Counted from the stretch's first letter, positions 1-8,374 are shown. The stretch: DNA of 64,000 bases from Paenibacillus aceti (GCF_003614185.1 NZ_KZ987724.1:4720046-4784045); one strand, 5' to 3'. The notes: a model not told the origin generated them from the letters alone. Numbers and translations are program-made.

Positions 1-175
1 CATTTTAAGAAGGGACGGTTTTTTTATACTTCTAGGATTCAACCAAAATGTTTCAGGTCTGATCCGCCGGCTCGAGTTGGCTGTTCATACTCATAAGGTC
101 ACTTCAGTAATGGGTCTAAAGGCCATGAAAATTTAGGTGGTTGTACTCAGTAGGGATTAATTATCTGTAATTCCA

Positions 176-204
176 TTGTTTGTGGTATGTGCTGATAGTA
201 TAAT
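176..204 (+). promoter_or_regulatory. Probable sigma-A promoter of the stalk-domain protein gene
   Basis: TTGTTT (176-181) and a perfect TATAAT (199-204) are separated by 17 bases and lie about 90 bases upstream of the start at 295. The rest of the first 294 bases shows no gene. Confidence 0.6.
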
Positions 205-294
205 ATCAAGGATTACATAAGGGGAATATTTCCATAAACCCACAAAACATCCTGTCTATCAAGATATCAAAAAAATTTAAGGAGTTGATTATTC

Positions 295-1200
295 ATGAAA
301 TTAAAGAAAACGGGATTTGTACTTATGTCATTGGTTCTTCTACTGACCATGATGCCTGCCATGACATCCGCTGCCTCCAAGCTGTCGATCGTAGTTGAGG
401 TTAACGGGAACCTAATCTCATTTCCGGATGCGAAGCCGTTTATGGACAAAAGCAATCGAGGGCAGGTGCCAGTCCGATTAGTAAGTGAAGCACTCGGAGC
501 AGAAGTAGGCTGGGACAGCAAGAGCAAGCAAGTTACCGCGGAAATGGGAGAGGACACCATTGTTCTGACCATGGGACAGAAAGCGTACACCGTTAACGGC
601 CAAACGAAACAACTGGACACAGTAGCTCAGCAGAAACAGAATAGAACCTTCGTTCCTCTGCGCTTTGTCAGCGAGGCGCTCGGTGCTAAAGTAATCTGGC
701 ATAAGGATCTTTATAGTGTGGAGATTTTAACGGGGCTTGCGGCGGTGCAGGAGGAGAAGAAGGACGACAAGGTGGATGATACGGCAGATAACGCTACGTC
801 TACACTACCTAAATATATTGAGGATTCATGGGGCGTTAAAAGAAGTATAGAGGGGGAGACTCAAAAAACGACTTCTGAAGGATTCAGTCACTATAACTCC
901 TATAATTCGGGGTTAATTGCATCTGGTCATAAATCAAACGGGAAAGATTTAATGTTCTTACAATCTCAAGTTCGTTTTGATAAAGATGGTGTGGATTATA
1001 GCCAACAGGTTAAAGATTTGGATGAATTATTGCGCCAAAAGATTGAAACTGAAACAGTAGACAAGATCATGAAGTATGTAAAACAAAAGACCAAAAGGGA
1101 AGATGAATTGGAAGCAAAGGAATTCAGTGACAAAACCTATGGTATTCAGGTTGAGTCCAGGTATTGGGATAATATCGTTGTATCGATTTGGTATAAGTAG
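295..1200 (+). CDS. Secreted copper amine oxidase N-terminal (stalk) domain protein
   Basis: The 301-residue protein has a clear Sec signal peptide (MKLKKTGF, hydrophobic core, TSAAS cleavage region). Residues about 30-145 carry two copies of the copper-amine-oxidase-N / stalk fold, seen as the repeated motif VPxRxVSEALGAxVxWxxxxxxV (near 60-75 and 120-135). In Paenibacillus this domain is usually a structural cell-surface module without metal or enzyme activity. Residues about 150-301 are charged and unlike anything I recognise. The start is set by AAGGAG ten bases upstream of the ATG. The next gene begins 11 bases downstream, so the two are probably cotranscribed. Its molecular role is unknown. 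Confidence 0.85.
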   Translation: MKLKKTGFVLMSLVLLLTMMPAMTSAASKLSIVVEVNGNLISFPDAKPFMDKSNRGQVPVRLVSEALGAEVGWDSKSKQVTAEMGEDTIVLTMGQKAYTVNGQTKQLDTVAQQKQNRTFVPLRFVSEALGAKVIWHKDLYSVEILTGLAAVQEEKKDDKVDDTADNATSTLPKYIEDSWGVKRSIEGETQKTTSEGFSHYNSYNSGLIASGHKSNGKDLMFLQSQVRFDKDGVDYSQQVKDLDELLRQKIETETVDKIMKYVKQKTKREDELEAKEFSDKTYGIQVESRYWDNIVVSIWYK

Positions 1201-1211
1201 GTGTAATTTAA

Positions 1212-2182
1212 ATGAAAAGACAAATCAGTATATTTCTTTTGATCGTTCTTTTCTGCGGTATGGTATCGCAAAACATTATAGCTGCTGAGGAAGAAGATAA
1301 TGGAGAGAAGATAACTCTCGAGGAACTAAAGACGCTTACTCCGAAAGCAGTGTTAGAAAGAGCTAATAAGGATATGGAAGAGTTGTATGGTTTAAAAAAC
1401 TTTTTTCCACAAAAGGTAAAAGGGAGAGAGCTTAATACTGCCCTGTTACAGCAACAAATTAATGAAGCGATTAGAGCGCCTGAGAGGTTTACAGGTTTTG
1501 ACATTGTATATGGCAGTAGCCACGGCACAAAGATTACCCATAAAGGAAAAGTCATGACCAGATATTCTGGATACAATGTATTTGGAGATCCTGTATCCAC
1601 GGATGGTTTTCCCTGGGATGCAGGCTGGAGCGGAACTAAAATTCAAAACTTCCTGTTTATACCAAGTCCCTGGGATACCAAGAAACTAAATCAGCTATTT
1701 GACAATTTTCCCGAAAGCTTCGGTTCAAAACCACCCGAAAAACTCACCGAATACCTGGGCGGCGAAACCTTCGAAGGCAAGTGCACACCGAAGGATCGGT
1801 AAGCAGACCCTATGAGTATAAGCATTATTATACGGTGTGCACGGGTGAAGGTGAGAATAGAAAATGTGAGGAGAAATCAGAAACCCTGACAGGAACCGCG
1901 ACCGCGAAGTTTTTACCAAATACAGTCCCTAATACCTACGAAATGTATGTATACAACGGGATGAAGGATGTTCCAAAGCGCGAGTACCGTGACGAAATCG
2001 AAGATAATCAAACGGATTCTGTTGTTAAGAATCTATTTTGGACGAATGAACCCTATCCCTATAATGTGATTCGCTGGATGCACCATCAGGATGCAGAGGG
2101 GAAAAAGTACGACTGGACGAAAGCTCCAGGACAATATAAGCGTCCATGCACCGCCAATCAGAAAAAACTAAGTATTATGTAG
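1212..2182 (+). pseudogene. Secreted protein of unknown function, split by a one-base frameshift
   Basis: The first part (1212-1802) encodes a signal peptide (MKRQISIFLLIVLFC) and about 185 residues. It then switches frame near 1779-1785 and continues to 2182 for about 133 residues. Restoring one G in the aagtgc at 1778-1783 would join GGETFEGK to VHTEGSVSRPY and give a single protein of about 320 residues. The second part contains a Cys pair (YTVCTGEGENRKCEEK), possibly a disulfide or metal loop. I recognise no family. It lies 11 bases after the stalk-domain gene and was probably cotranscribed with it. The break may be a real mutation or a sequencing error. Confidence 0.65.
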
Positions 2183-2244
2183 CTAGCTTATGGGTCTGTC
2201 GAATAGCCTTCAAACACTGCACCAGTAGCACCAGCTTGTCTAAC

Positions 2245-2287
2245 AAAAAAGGCTCCCCACAGGTTTATCAAAACCTGCAAGAAGCCC
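2245..2287 (-). terminator. Rho-independent terminator of the 412-residue repeat protein
   Basis: Read on the minus strand, GGCTtC...CAGGTTT-tgat-AAACCTG...AGCC forms a long interrupted stem followed by TTTTTT. It lies just after the stop at 2311. The stem could also terminate the plus-strand transcript arriving from 2182. Confidence 0.8.
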
Positions 2288-2310
2288 CTTTGTAGTATTT
2301 TCACCAATTA

Positions 2311-3549
2311 TTATTCTGCTGCTGCATTGCCACTATCACCACTAACAATGACTACCTCTGCGTTCGTAATTCCTGGCAAGGATCTGGTCATGATCGGAGA
2401 GTGGTAGACTACAACTTTCATTCCGTCCTTCAATTCGGAGTCTCCGCCAAGCGCCGGAAGTACGACCGTCTTATCGGTGATGTTCAGGATGATATCGTTC
2501 TCCGTCTTGTCATCGGAGCCGACATTTAGGTAGACTTGGCCTTCTGCAGCCCGTTCGGAAGTGGAGATTGTGCCTTCAGCCTTCACTGCTTCAGAGGCTT
2601 TGACCACGATCTTCTTGGCATGGGTTTGTGCAGGGTAGCTCATGGCCATAACGTTGCCATAAAGTGCATCAATATAGGCGTTCTCCTTCAATGCGTCAGC
2701 GGTCAGAGCAGCTCCGTTCTCATCGACAATTTCCGTGTCTTGATCGACATGCAGTACCAAATAGTTGGTGCCGCCTTGCTCCATTGCATTGCCGATAACC
2801 GTGATCGATCCGGTTTTATCGTTAATATTCGTAATGATACCGCTAGTTCCTGGAGACAGATCAGCGATCTCCTCGGTATTGACAACCATATAGTTCGTTG
2901 TGGATTGAGCCGGCAGGCTCATGGCTACAGCCGGTCCATAGAAGGCTTCAATGCTCATACCTTTTTTGATATCCCCAGCTTCAATGGCCTTGTGATTCTG
3001 ATCGAGGATCGAGGCTTTAGAGTCCAGATGCAGGATGATTTCATCTTGATGACCGCCATAGAGGTCGGTGCCTTTTACGAAGAGGCTGCCGTCCTCGCGA
3101 ACCTCGGAAACTGTGCCCTTGATTGCGCTGAAATCACGATCCTGAACGACGAGCGTCAGAGCAGTTCCGCGGGCGGGCAGGCTCTTGGTGATGTTCGGAT
3201 TGTAGAAGGCTTTGACGACCTTCTGATCATCGATGATCTTCTGCAGAGCTACTTTATTGCCCCGGGCATCCACGATCTTGGTATCCTTGGTGATCGACAG
3301 AATGATCTCACTTTGGTCTGTTGGCGCCAGGCTGCGGCCCGTTACTGTAATGAACTTTCCTGTATTATCATTCACGAAATTCGTGATCTTTCCCATGGTA
3401 CCAGGTACTACCTTTACTTGATTGACGATAGCTTCGTTATTTCCATTCGAGATGAGAGGGGTCTGTGCATTTTGGGCAAAAGCTGCTGCAGGTATAGCTG
3501 CCATGGCCAGAATCGTCGCGGTTGCTAGAACTTTGAATGGTTTTTTCAT
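2311..3549 (-). CDS. Secreted protein built of four ~90-residue internal repeats, function unknown
   Basis: The 412-residue protein has a Sec signal peptide ending ...PAAAFAQ. After it come four degenerate repeats starting near residues 50, 140, 232 and 322. The first three follow the pattern GxxGxI-(N)D-xTG-xxxVxG, then IIL-xxxxDTxIVD, then a segment ending AxYxPxxTxSLPAQ and a strand IVV. The SLPA/SYPA element is kept in all four copies (SLPARG, SLPAQS, SYPAQT, SLPGIT). This suggests tandem beta-rich modules exported to the cell surface or medium. I know no named family for it. AGGAGG seven bases upstream fixes the start. It is monocistronic, with its own terminator downstream. Confidence 0.8.
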   Translation of the reverse strand: MKKPFKVLATATILAMAAIPAAAFAQNAQTPLISNGNNEAIVNQVKVVPGTMGKITNFVNDNTGKFITVTGRSLAPTDQSEIILSITKDTKIVDARGNKVALQKIIDDQKVVKAFYNPNITKSLPARGTALTLVVQDRDFSAIKGTVSEVREDGSLFVKGTDLYGGHQDEIILHLDSKASILDQNHKAIEAGDIKKGMSIEAFYGPAVAMSLPAQSTTNYMVVNTEEIADLSPGTSGIITNINDKTGSITVIGNAMEQGGTNYLVLHVDQDTEIVDENGAALTADALKENAYIDALYGNVMAMSYPAQTHAKKIVVKASEAVKAEGTISTSERAAEGQVYLNVGSDDKTENDIILNITDKTVVLPALGGDSELKDGMKVVVYHSPIMTRSLPGITNAEVVIVSGDSGNAAAE

Positions 3550-3724
3550 GAGTGATTCCTCCTAGTTTCTGTGTGTAGGGTCGTACTTATGGCACTACGG
3601 CCAGCCGTTAGAGACATTTATATTGCCTGTCCCAGTTAAGCTTTTCGCCATTATAGACGGAGGACATTAAAGAATGTTGCAGTTCGGGATGAACAAATTT
3701 GAAGGCATCCTTTCATCTCGATAG

Positions 3725-4082
3725 GCGCTGAAGAAAGAAGAGGAGCTTACGTTCCAGGATGCAGCTCAGCTTCCGAAATGGGCGAGATCCGATATTGCCC
3801 AATGACCATACCTTCCGTGCGGATCAGGAGATAACCCGTACTGAGCTGGCGGTGATGGCCGCGAAGGCGCTGGGCGCCAACGAGCCTTCGCAGGAGGCAT
3901 TAACATTTGCCGATGCTGGCAGTATTCCGGCCTGGGCACAAGGCTGGATCGCCACCGCTGTTAATGAAGGCCTGATACAAGGGCGCGGCAGCAACCGCTT
4001 CGCCCTGCGTGAGCTGGCAACCCGGGCGGAAGCCTTAGTCGTTGTCATGCATTTGCTTCAGGTTCAGGCTCAAGGGCAGTGA
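3725..4082 (+). pseudogene. Remnant of an S-layer homology (SLH) protein
   Basis: Two adjoining frames encode SLH fragments. Bases 3725-3805 read ...LTFQDAAQLPKWARSDIAQ and stop, which is the centre of one SLH module. From 3800 another frame reads FRADQEITRTELAVMAAKAL then TFADAGSIPAWAQGWI...GLIQGRG...RAEALVVVMHLLQ, which is the end of one module and nearly all of the next. The join lacks the GLVxG part of the first module, so a small internal deletion shifted the frame. SLH triplets normally bind pyruvylated cell-wall polymer and anchor surface proteins. There is no signal peptide and no good ribosome binding site at 3759, so I treat it as a decayed C-terminus. Confidence 0.75.
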
Positions 4083-4093
4083 TATAAAAAAGA

Positions 4094-4141
4094 AGAGGCT
4101 GTCTCAATAGTCGATCTTTTGACTTGGAGACGCCTCTTTTG
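4094..4141 (+). terminator. Terminator-type hairpin, dispersed copy 1
   Basis: GAGGCTGTCTCAA...TTGGAGACGCCTC followed by TTTT forms a long stem with few mismatches. Nearly the same sequence occurs at 35751-35798 in the other orientation, again just after a gene end, so this is a repeated terminator-like element. Confidence 0.7.
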
Positions 4142-4186
4142 CGTGCCCGAAAATGTGAACATCCCCATGCACTGGCCGGATCACTC

Positions 4187-4374
4187 GGACACGGACATTA
4201 TTGTCCGTTAGCGCTGATCCTGTGGCACTTAGCTCTTGTAACGGACAATGATGTCCATTACAAGGGAAATAGCCGCGAAAAATTGCATTTTGTGCCTCTA
4301 CTGGTCAAAAGTGTCCGTTGGAGAAGCGTATTTGCTGTTTCCATGCTCTAACGGTCATTTTTGACCGCTTGAGC
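4187..4374. repeat. Four-unit intergenic palindrome array, family C (CGGACAnnnTGTCCG)
   Basis: Four related palindromic units lie in 188 bases: acggacattattgtccgtta (4191-4210), taacggacaatgatgtccat (4239-4258, continuing as ta to 4260), ggtcaaaagtgtccgttg (4303-4320) and taacggtcatttttgaccgc (4349-4368). No ORF here looks genuine. The four-unit layout parallels the unrelated arrays at 17.6, 33.8, 48.3 and 60.3 kb. Confidence 0.7.
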
Positions 4375-4429
4375 ATTGCGATCACATCACTCCTCGAATT
4401 GCCGTTATTTCTCGCAAAATTTCTTTTTG

Positions 4430-4736
4430 TTATCTGAGCAATAGCCCCGGAATTGAATATTTATATAAATCCGGTGTCTCCGGATCTGTGAACAAGTAGA
4501 AGCTCCCAAAGTTATCCTGTGCCAGCTTGCGAACGCCAGTAGCCAGTACAGTGATCTCCTTCGTCAAGGCGTCGACCTTGAATATCATATTTGGGGGAAG
4601 TTGCTGGCTTAGGATCCTTAACAACTTTAGCCTGAGCTTGAGCTTTAGCAGAATTCATCGGGAAGCCGGAACAGGTAAGCGCTATCACTAGATAGCAAAA
4701 GAAAAGCATCAGAGCGGTCCTTCGGAACTTCACCAT
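4430..4736 (-). pseudogene. Frameshifted small secreted protein gene
   Basis: The ATG at 4736 has GGAGGT nine bases upstream and opens a signal peptide (MVKFRRTALMLFFCYLVIAL, ending SAKAQAQA). About 40 residues later the reading must change frame near 4570-4620 to continue as FKVDALTKEITVLATG...FYLFTDPETPDLYKYSIPG to 4430. The second half looks like one or two blades of a beta-propeller or a carboxypeptidase-regulatory-type strand pattern, but I cannot name it. The combined product would be only about 100 residues, so internal or C-terminal sequence has also been lost. An operator-like element at 4780-4797 sits in its promoter region. Confidence 0.55.
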
Positions 4737-4779
4737 TCGTGGACATACCTCCTTTTTTATATGCGAAGATTTGAATACG

Positions 4780-4797
4780 TGTATATTACATGCATAC
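4780..4797. promoter_or_regulatory. Operator-like site, copy 1 of TGTATATTACATGTATAC
   Basis: TGTATATTACATGCATAC differs by one base from the site at 6354-6371 and also matches the inverted site at 6505-6520. It sits 44 bases upstream of the broken gene starting at 4736. The core is GTATA-N7-TATAC-like, which fits a dimeric repressor. Confidence 0.5.
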
Positions 4798-4839
4798 ATA
4801 AATCGTCGATCCCTCGTCAAGCTTTATTTAATTTAATAG

Positions 4840-4877
4840 AAAAAAGGGTCAAGCAGTGTCTAATCTGCTTAACCCTC
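4840..4877 (-). terminator. Terminator of glutamate dehydrogenase
   Basis: On the minus strand AGGGTTAAGCAG-loop-CTGCTTGACCCT is followed by TTTTTT, just after the stop at 4887. Confidence 0.85.
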
Positions 4878-4886
4878 TGTCTTATC

Positions 4887-6266
4887 CTAGAATAGTTTCC
4901 CTTGCGCGTAAAGAATCGTCGATATCCTCATAATGGCATGGTCAAAACAAGTTTGTCTAAGGGATTTATCAGTGCCAAAATAAAGCGGATAAATCTTTTT
5001 CATGGTGCTCTCCATCTTTTTATGCAGCTGTTCGAAGATCTCTGATTCGGTGTAGTATTGGGTCTCCCGGCCCTGCAGCCATTCGAAATAAGATACGATG
5101 ACTCCACCTGCATTCGCCAGAATATCCGGAATCACAAGTGTACCTCGATCCGCTAATATATCATCCGCTTCACCCGCTATTGGAGCATTCGCCCCTTCCA
5201 CAATGATCGGAGCCTTAACCCGGTCTACATTGTCTACTCTAATCTGATCCTCTAATGCGGCCAGTACGAGCACATCCACATCAAAATATAGAATAGCCTC
5301 CCGATCCAGAATGTCAGCCTGGACACCTGCTTCAAGAAGCTGCTCTTGATTGATAGGGAGATCCCCTTGGTTAGCCGCGGCAAATTTGGCCAATGCAGGG
5401 ATGTCCATTCCGTTCGAATTATAAAGGGTAATATTGCGGTCACTGACGGCGATGATTGTATTGTTTATGTATTGACAGCGATAAGCCTCAGAGGCCATGA
5501 CAGATCCGACATTACCGAATCCCTGGACAGCTAGAGTGATCGGACGGTTCCGGCACTCCAGGACGGTTGCTGCCTGCCTGGTAGCAGACTGAGATAATTG
5601 CTCGTGATGTTCCTCTGGATAGTCATGTAATAAATATCGGAGTGTATAATAGACTCCTTTACCAGTAGCCTCTTTGCGGCCGAGGGACCCACCATTCAGT
5701 ACGCTTTTGCCTGTGAAGCTGCCCAGATAGGGTTTTCCGTAGTGGATATCTTTATATTCACTCATCATCCAGTCCATCTCACGTGCGCTGGTTCCCACAT
5801 CGGGAGCGGGGATATCCTTGTCCGGACCCAGGACCTCGTTAAAATAATGGACATATTTTTTACATATTTGATAGAGCTCCTTGGTAGAGTATTCTCGCGG
5901 ATTAATGGCAACTCCGCCTTTGCCTCCCCCGAAGGGAACCTCATGCAGCGCATTCTTTAATGTCATCAGAGCTGCTAGATTGACCACCTCTTTTTCATTG
6001 ACGGACTCATGGAACCGTATACCGCCCTTGTAGGGCCCAAGCGTGTCATTATGCTGCATACGGAAGGCGGGGATTCGTTCTATCACTCCATTATCCCTAG
6101 CAATTCTCAAGTAAGCTTTATGAATATGGTTAGGGGTTGATAGAATCGTAATCAGGGATTGAATAGCTTTGACCCTGTCCTCATTTTTGAGCTCCGATAA
6201 GAAGAGGGGTTCATCCAATAGATCGTTTAAGGACTCCTTAATAACATCTGTTGTCTGCTTTGCCAT
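4887..6266 (-). CDS. NAD(P)-dependent glutamate dehydrogenase (Glu/Leu/Phe/Val family)
   Basis: This enzyme catalyses glutamate + NAD(P) to 2-oxoglutarate + ammonia in the cytoplasm. Residues 111-118 are PFGGGKGG and 153-159 are PAPDVGT (catalytic Asp156); the nucleotide-binding loop GFGNVGS is at 249-255. At about 459 residues it is some 30 longer than B. subtilis RocG/GudB. The excess seems to be a hydrophilic insert at about 217-243 (EEHHEQLSQSATRQ...) just before the Rossmann domain. I place the start at 6266 because GAGGTG lies nine bases upstream; the GTG at 6278 overlaps that site. A near-consensus cre at 6320-6334 suggests CcpA control, as known for rocG. It is monocistronic with its own terminator. 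Confidence 0.93.
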   Translation of the reverse strand: MAKQTTDVIKESLNDLLDEPLFLSELKNEDRVKAIQSLITILSTPNHIHKAYLRIARDNGVIERIPAFRMQHNDTLGPYKGGIRFHESVNEKEVVNLAALMTLKNALHEVPFGGGKGGVAINPREYSTKELYQICKKYVHYFNEVLGPDKDIPAPDVGTSAREMDWMMSEYKDIHYGKPYLGSFTGKSVLNGGSLGRKEATGKGVYYTLRYLLHDYPEEHHEQLSQSATRQAATVLECRNRPITLAVQGFGNVGSVMASEAYRCQYINNTIIAVSDRNITLYNSNGMDIPALAKFAAANQGDLPINQEQLLEAGVQADILDREAILYFDVDVLVLAALEDQIRVDNVDRVKAPIIVEGANAPIAGEADDILADRGTLVIPDILANAGGVIVSYFEWLQGRETQYYTESEIFEQLHKKMESTMKKIYPLYFGTDKSLRQTCFDHAIMRISTILYAQGKLF

Positions 6267-6319
6267 GACTTTAATCACCTCAATTTAAATTTAACCGCCT
6301 ATACAGAGTGTAGCAGTGA

Positions 6320-6334
6320 AAGAAAACGCTATCA
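6320..6334. promoter_or_regulatory. Candidate catabolite-responsive element upstream of glutamate dehydrogenase
   Basis: AAGAAAACGCTATCA matches the cre consensus WTGNAANCGNWNNCW with one mismatch. It lies 54 bases upstream of the dehydrogenase start, in the shared intergenic region with the sugar operon at 6545. Confidence 0.45.
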
Positions 6335-6353
6335 ACTATGATTAATTAATACC

Positions 6354-6371
6354 TGTATATTACATGTATAC
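6354..6371. promoter_or_regulatory. Operator-like site, copy 2 of TGTATATTACATGTATAC
   Basis: TGTATATTACATGTATAC is an imperfect palindrome 88 bases upstream of glutamate dehydrogenase. It matches sites at 4780-4797 and, inverted, 6505-6520. Confidence 0.5.
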
Positions 6372-6473
6372 ACATTAACGTGGAACTCGTCAACTATTAG
6401 CCACGAATCGTTGCCAGGACTGAAGAAATAGCAGCTTCCGATTTAAAAAAATTCGATATTTAAAATTAAGGCA

Positions 6474-6520
6474 TTGACAATGATTACCGGTTTGGTTAAT
6501 TTAAATACAGGTAATATACA
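6474..6520 (+). promoter_or_regulatory. Promoter of the sugar operon with overlapping operator-like site, copy 3
   Basis: A perfect TTGACA (6474-6479) is followed after 17 bases by a weak -10 (TAATTT, 6497-6502). Immediately downstream, 6505-6520 is the reverse complement of TGTATATTACCTGTAT, the third copy of the shared operator-like sequence. A site just after the -10 is the usual position for a repressor. The GntR-family gene at 16051 at the end of this operon is the obvious candidate. Confidence 0.5.
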
Positions 6521-6544
6521 GGTTCTTATAAGGGGGGGTTTGCA

Positions 6545-7447
6545 TTGGCAGGAATATTTAATCGCATGAAAAGAGAACGCTTTATTTACTTATTGCTGCT
6601 GCCGGGACTGTTATATTTCATCATTTACCGTTATCTCCCCATGGCCGGTTTGGTCATTTCGTTCCAGGACTATAATCCCTTTGTGGGAATTTGGAAGAGC
6701 GAGTGGGTAGGCTTCAAGCATTTTGCCCGTATGTTTGAAGATAGCGAAGTGATCCATGTTCTAATCAATACGCTGCAAATCTCAGTATTGCAAATATTCG
6801 TGGCCTTTCCGTTCTCTATTATTCTGGCGCTTATGCTTAATGCTCTGCGTAATGAAACGTACAAGAAGCTGATCCAATCGATGGTGTATCTGCCGCATTT
6901 TCTGTCTTGGGTAGTAGTAGTCGGGATCTTCGTCGTATTCATGCGTGGAGAGGGGCTTATTAACTCCATTTTGGCGCAATTCGGCCTTTCCGGGATTCCC
7001 TTTTTGACAGAACCAGCACTTTTCAAGCCGATTATTGTTCTGCAGACGATCTGGAAGGAAGCGGGCTGGGGCACGATCATCTTCTTGGCCGCTCTATCCG
7101 GGGTGAATCCGGCTCTCTATGAAGCAGCTGTTATAGATGGAGCCTCCAGGTTTCGGCAGCTATGGCATGTGACTCTACCAGCGATTCGAGGTGTGATCGT
7201 CACTTTATTTATTTTGCGGCTAGGTAGTGTTCTGGACACCGGGTTTGAACATATTTTCCTGATGCTGAACCCATTTAACATGGAATCGGGGAATGTGCTG
7301 GATACCTATGTTTACTACAAGGGGATTCAACAGGGGAATATCAGCTTCGCTACATCGGTCGGAATGTTTAAGGGAGTTATCGGTCTTATCCTTGTTGTAA
7401 GCGCTGGCAAGTTAGCCAAGCGATTTGGCGAGGACGGACTCTATTAA
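6545..7447 (+). CDS. Carbohydrate ABC transporter permease, LplB/ABC-sugar type 1
   Basis: The 300-residue inner-membrane permease has six predicted membrane spans and the binding-protein-dependent transport (EAA) signature near residues 190-210 (YEAAVIDGASRFRQLWHV), the contact for the ATPase. The N-terminus RMKRERFIYLLLLPGLLYF is typical of LplB-like permeases for oligosaccharides or uronates. The start is TTG at 6545, preceded by AAGGGGGGG. It is the first gene of an operon running to 17508, and the second permease and lipoprotein follow directly. No ATPase is encoded, as usual for this family, which shares an MsmX-type ATPase encoded elsewhere. The substrate is unknown. Confidence 0.9.
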   Translation: MAGIFNRMKRERFIYLLLLPGLLYFIIYRYLPMAGLVISFQDYNPFVGIWKSEWVGFKHFARMFEDSEVIHVLINTLQISVLQIFVAFPFSIILALMLNALRNETYKKLIQSMVYLPHFLSWVVVVGIFVVFMRGEGLINSILAQFGLSGIPFLTEPALFKPIIVLQTIWKEAGWGTIIFLAALSGVNPALYEAAVIDGASRFRQLWHVTLPAIRGVIVTLFILRLGSVLDTGFEHIFLMLNPFNMESGNVLDTYVYYKGIQQGNISFATSVGMFKGVIGLILVVSAGKLAKRFGEDGLY

Positions 7448-7495
7448 TCTCTCGGGTGATCGGGACGATCAGGACAGTGAGAAAGGAATTTATCT

Positions 7496-8374
7496 ATGAA
7501 TACAAGAAATGTTGCGGAGAAAATATGGGATTGCTTCAACATTGCAGCTTTAGCGGTGATTGCTAGCTTGATGCTGCTCCCGTTCGTACATATTTTTGCA
7601 GTCTCCTTCTCATCGCTGGAGGATGTGCTGCAGAAGGATTTCATATTGTGGCCCAGCCATTGGACGGCGGATTCCTACCGGGTCATCTTCCAATCCAGGC
7701 CATTCATCAGCTCGCTTGGTGTGACGGTCACGATTACGGTGCTAGGCACCCTAGTGAGCTTGATATTAACCACATCGATGGCTTATGCGCTAACTCGTAA
7801 TATATTGGGGCAGCGGGTCATCCTGCTGATGATCATCTTTACGATTCTATTTAACGCGGGCATGATTCCCGTGTATCTGGTCGTCAAATCGACGGGGCTG
7901 ATTAACTCGCTATGGTCCTTGATCATTCCGGGGGCGATCAGTTCATTTAATCTGATTGTCATCCGGCAGTTTTTCCTGAATATTCCCGGCGAGCTGAGCG
8001 AAGCCGCCCTCATCGACGGTGCCAATGAGATAAGAACATTCTGCTCCATTATACTTCCGCTATCGAAGCCGGCCTTGGCGACATTCGCCTTGTTCTATGC
8101 GGTCGGTTACTGGAACAAATATTTTGAGGGGATTTTGTATCTGAATGATGCCAGGAAATGGCCTGTTCAAGTCGTCCTGCGTCAGATGGTCATTATGAAC
8201 GAGACGACCTCTACTTTAGGCTCGGATGTGCTGCTGCAATTTGAGAATCAACCCCCTCCCGTGACGATCCAGATGGCGGCGATTCTTGTAGCTACATTAC
8301 CTATTCTCATTCTCTATCCGTTCCTGCAGAAGCATTTTGCCAAGGGGGTGATGATCGGTTCAGTAAAGGGTTGA
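7496..8374 (+). CDS. Carbohydrate ABC transporter permease, LplC type
   Basis: The 292-residue second permease pairs with the product of 6545-7447. It has six membrane spans and the EAA motif near residues 180-200 (LSEAALIDGANEIRTFCSI). The C-terminus LQKHFAKGVMIGSVKG is the conserved ending of LplC-like permeases. AAAGGA nine bases upstream supports the ATG. Together with the preceding permease and the lipoprotein that follows it forms a complete importer except for the ATPase. Confidence 0.9.
   Translation: MNTRNVAEKIWDCFNIAALAVIASLMLLPFVHIFAVSFSSLEDVLQKDFILWPSHWTADSYRVIFQSRPFISSLGVTVTITVLGTLVSLILTTSMAYALTRNILGQRVILLMIIFTILFNAGMIPVYLVVKSTGLINSLWSLIIPGAISSFNLIVIRQFFLNIPGELSEAALIDGANEIRTFCSIILPLSKPALATFALFYAVGYWNKYFEGILYLNDARKWPVQVVLRQMVIMNETTSTLGSDVLLQFENQPPPVTIQMAAILVATLPILILYPFLQKHFAKGVMIGSVKG

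Noticed and set aside
1779-1802. Programmed frameshift in the split secreted gene
   Set aside because: No slippery heptamer or downstream structure at the junction; a single lost base explains the break more simply.
2536-3528. Plus-strand ORF of 330 codons
   Set aside because: Antisense shadow of the repeat protein at 2311-3549, which has a signal peptide, ribosome site and terminator.
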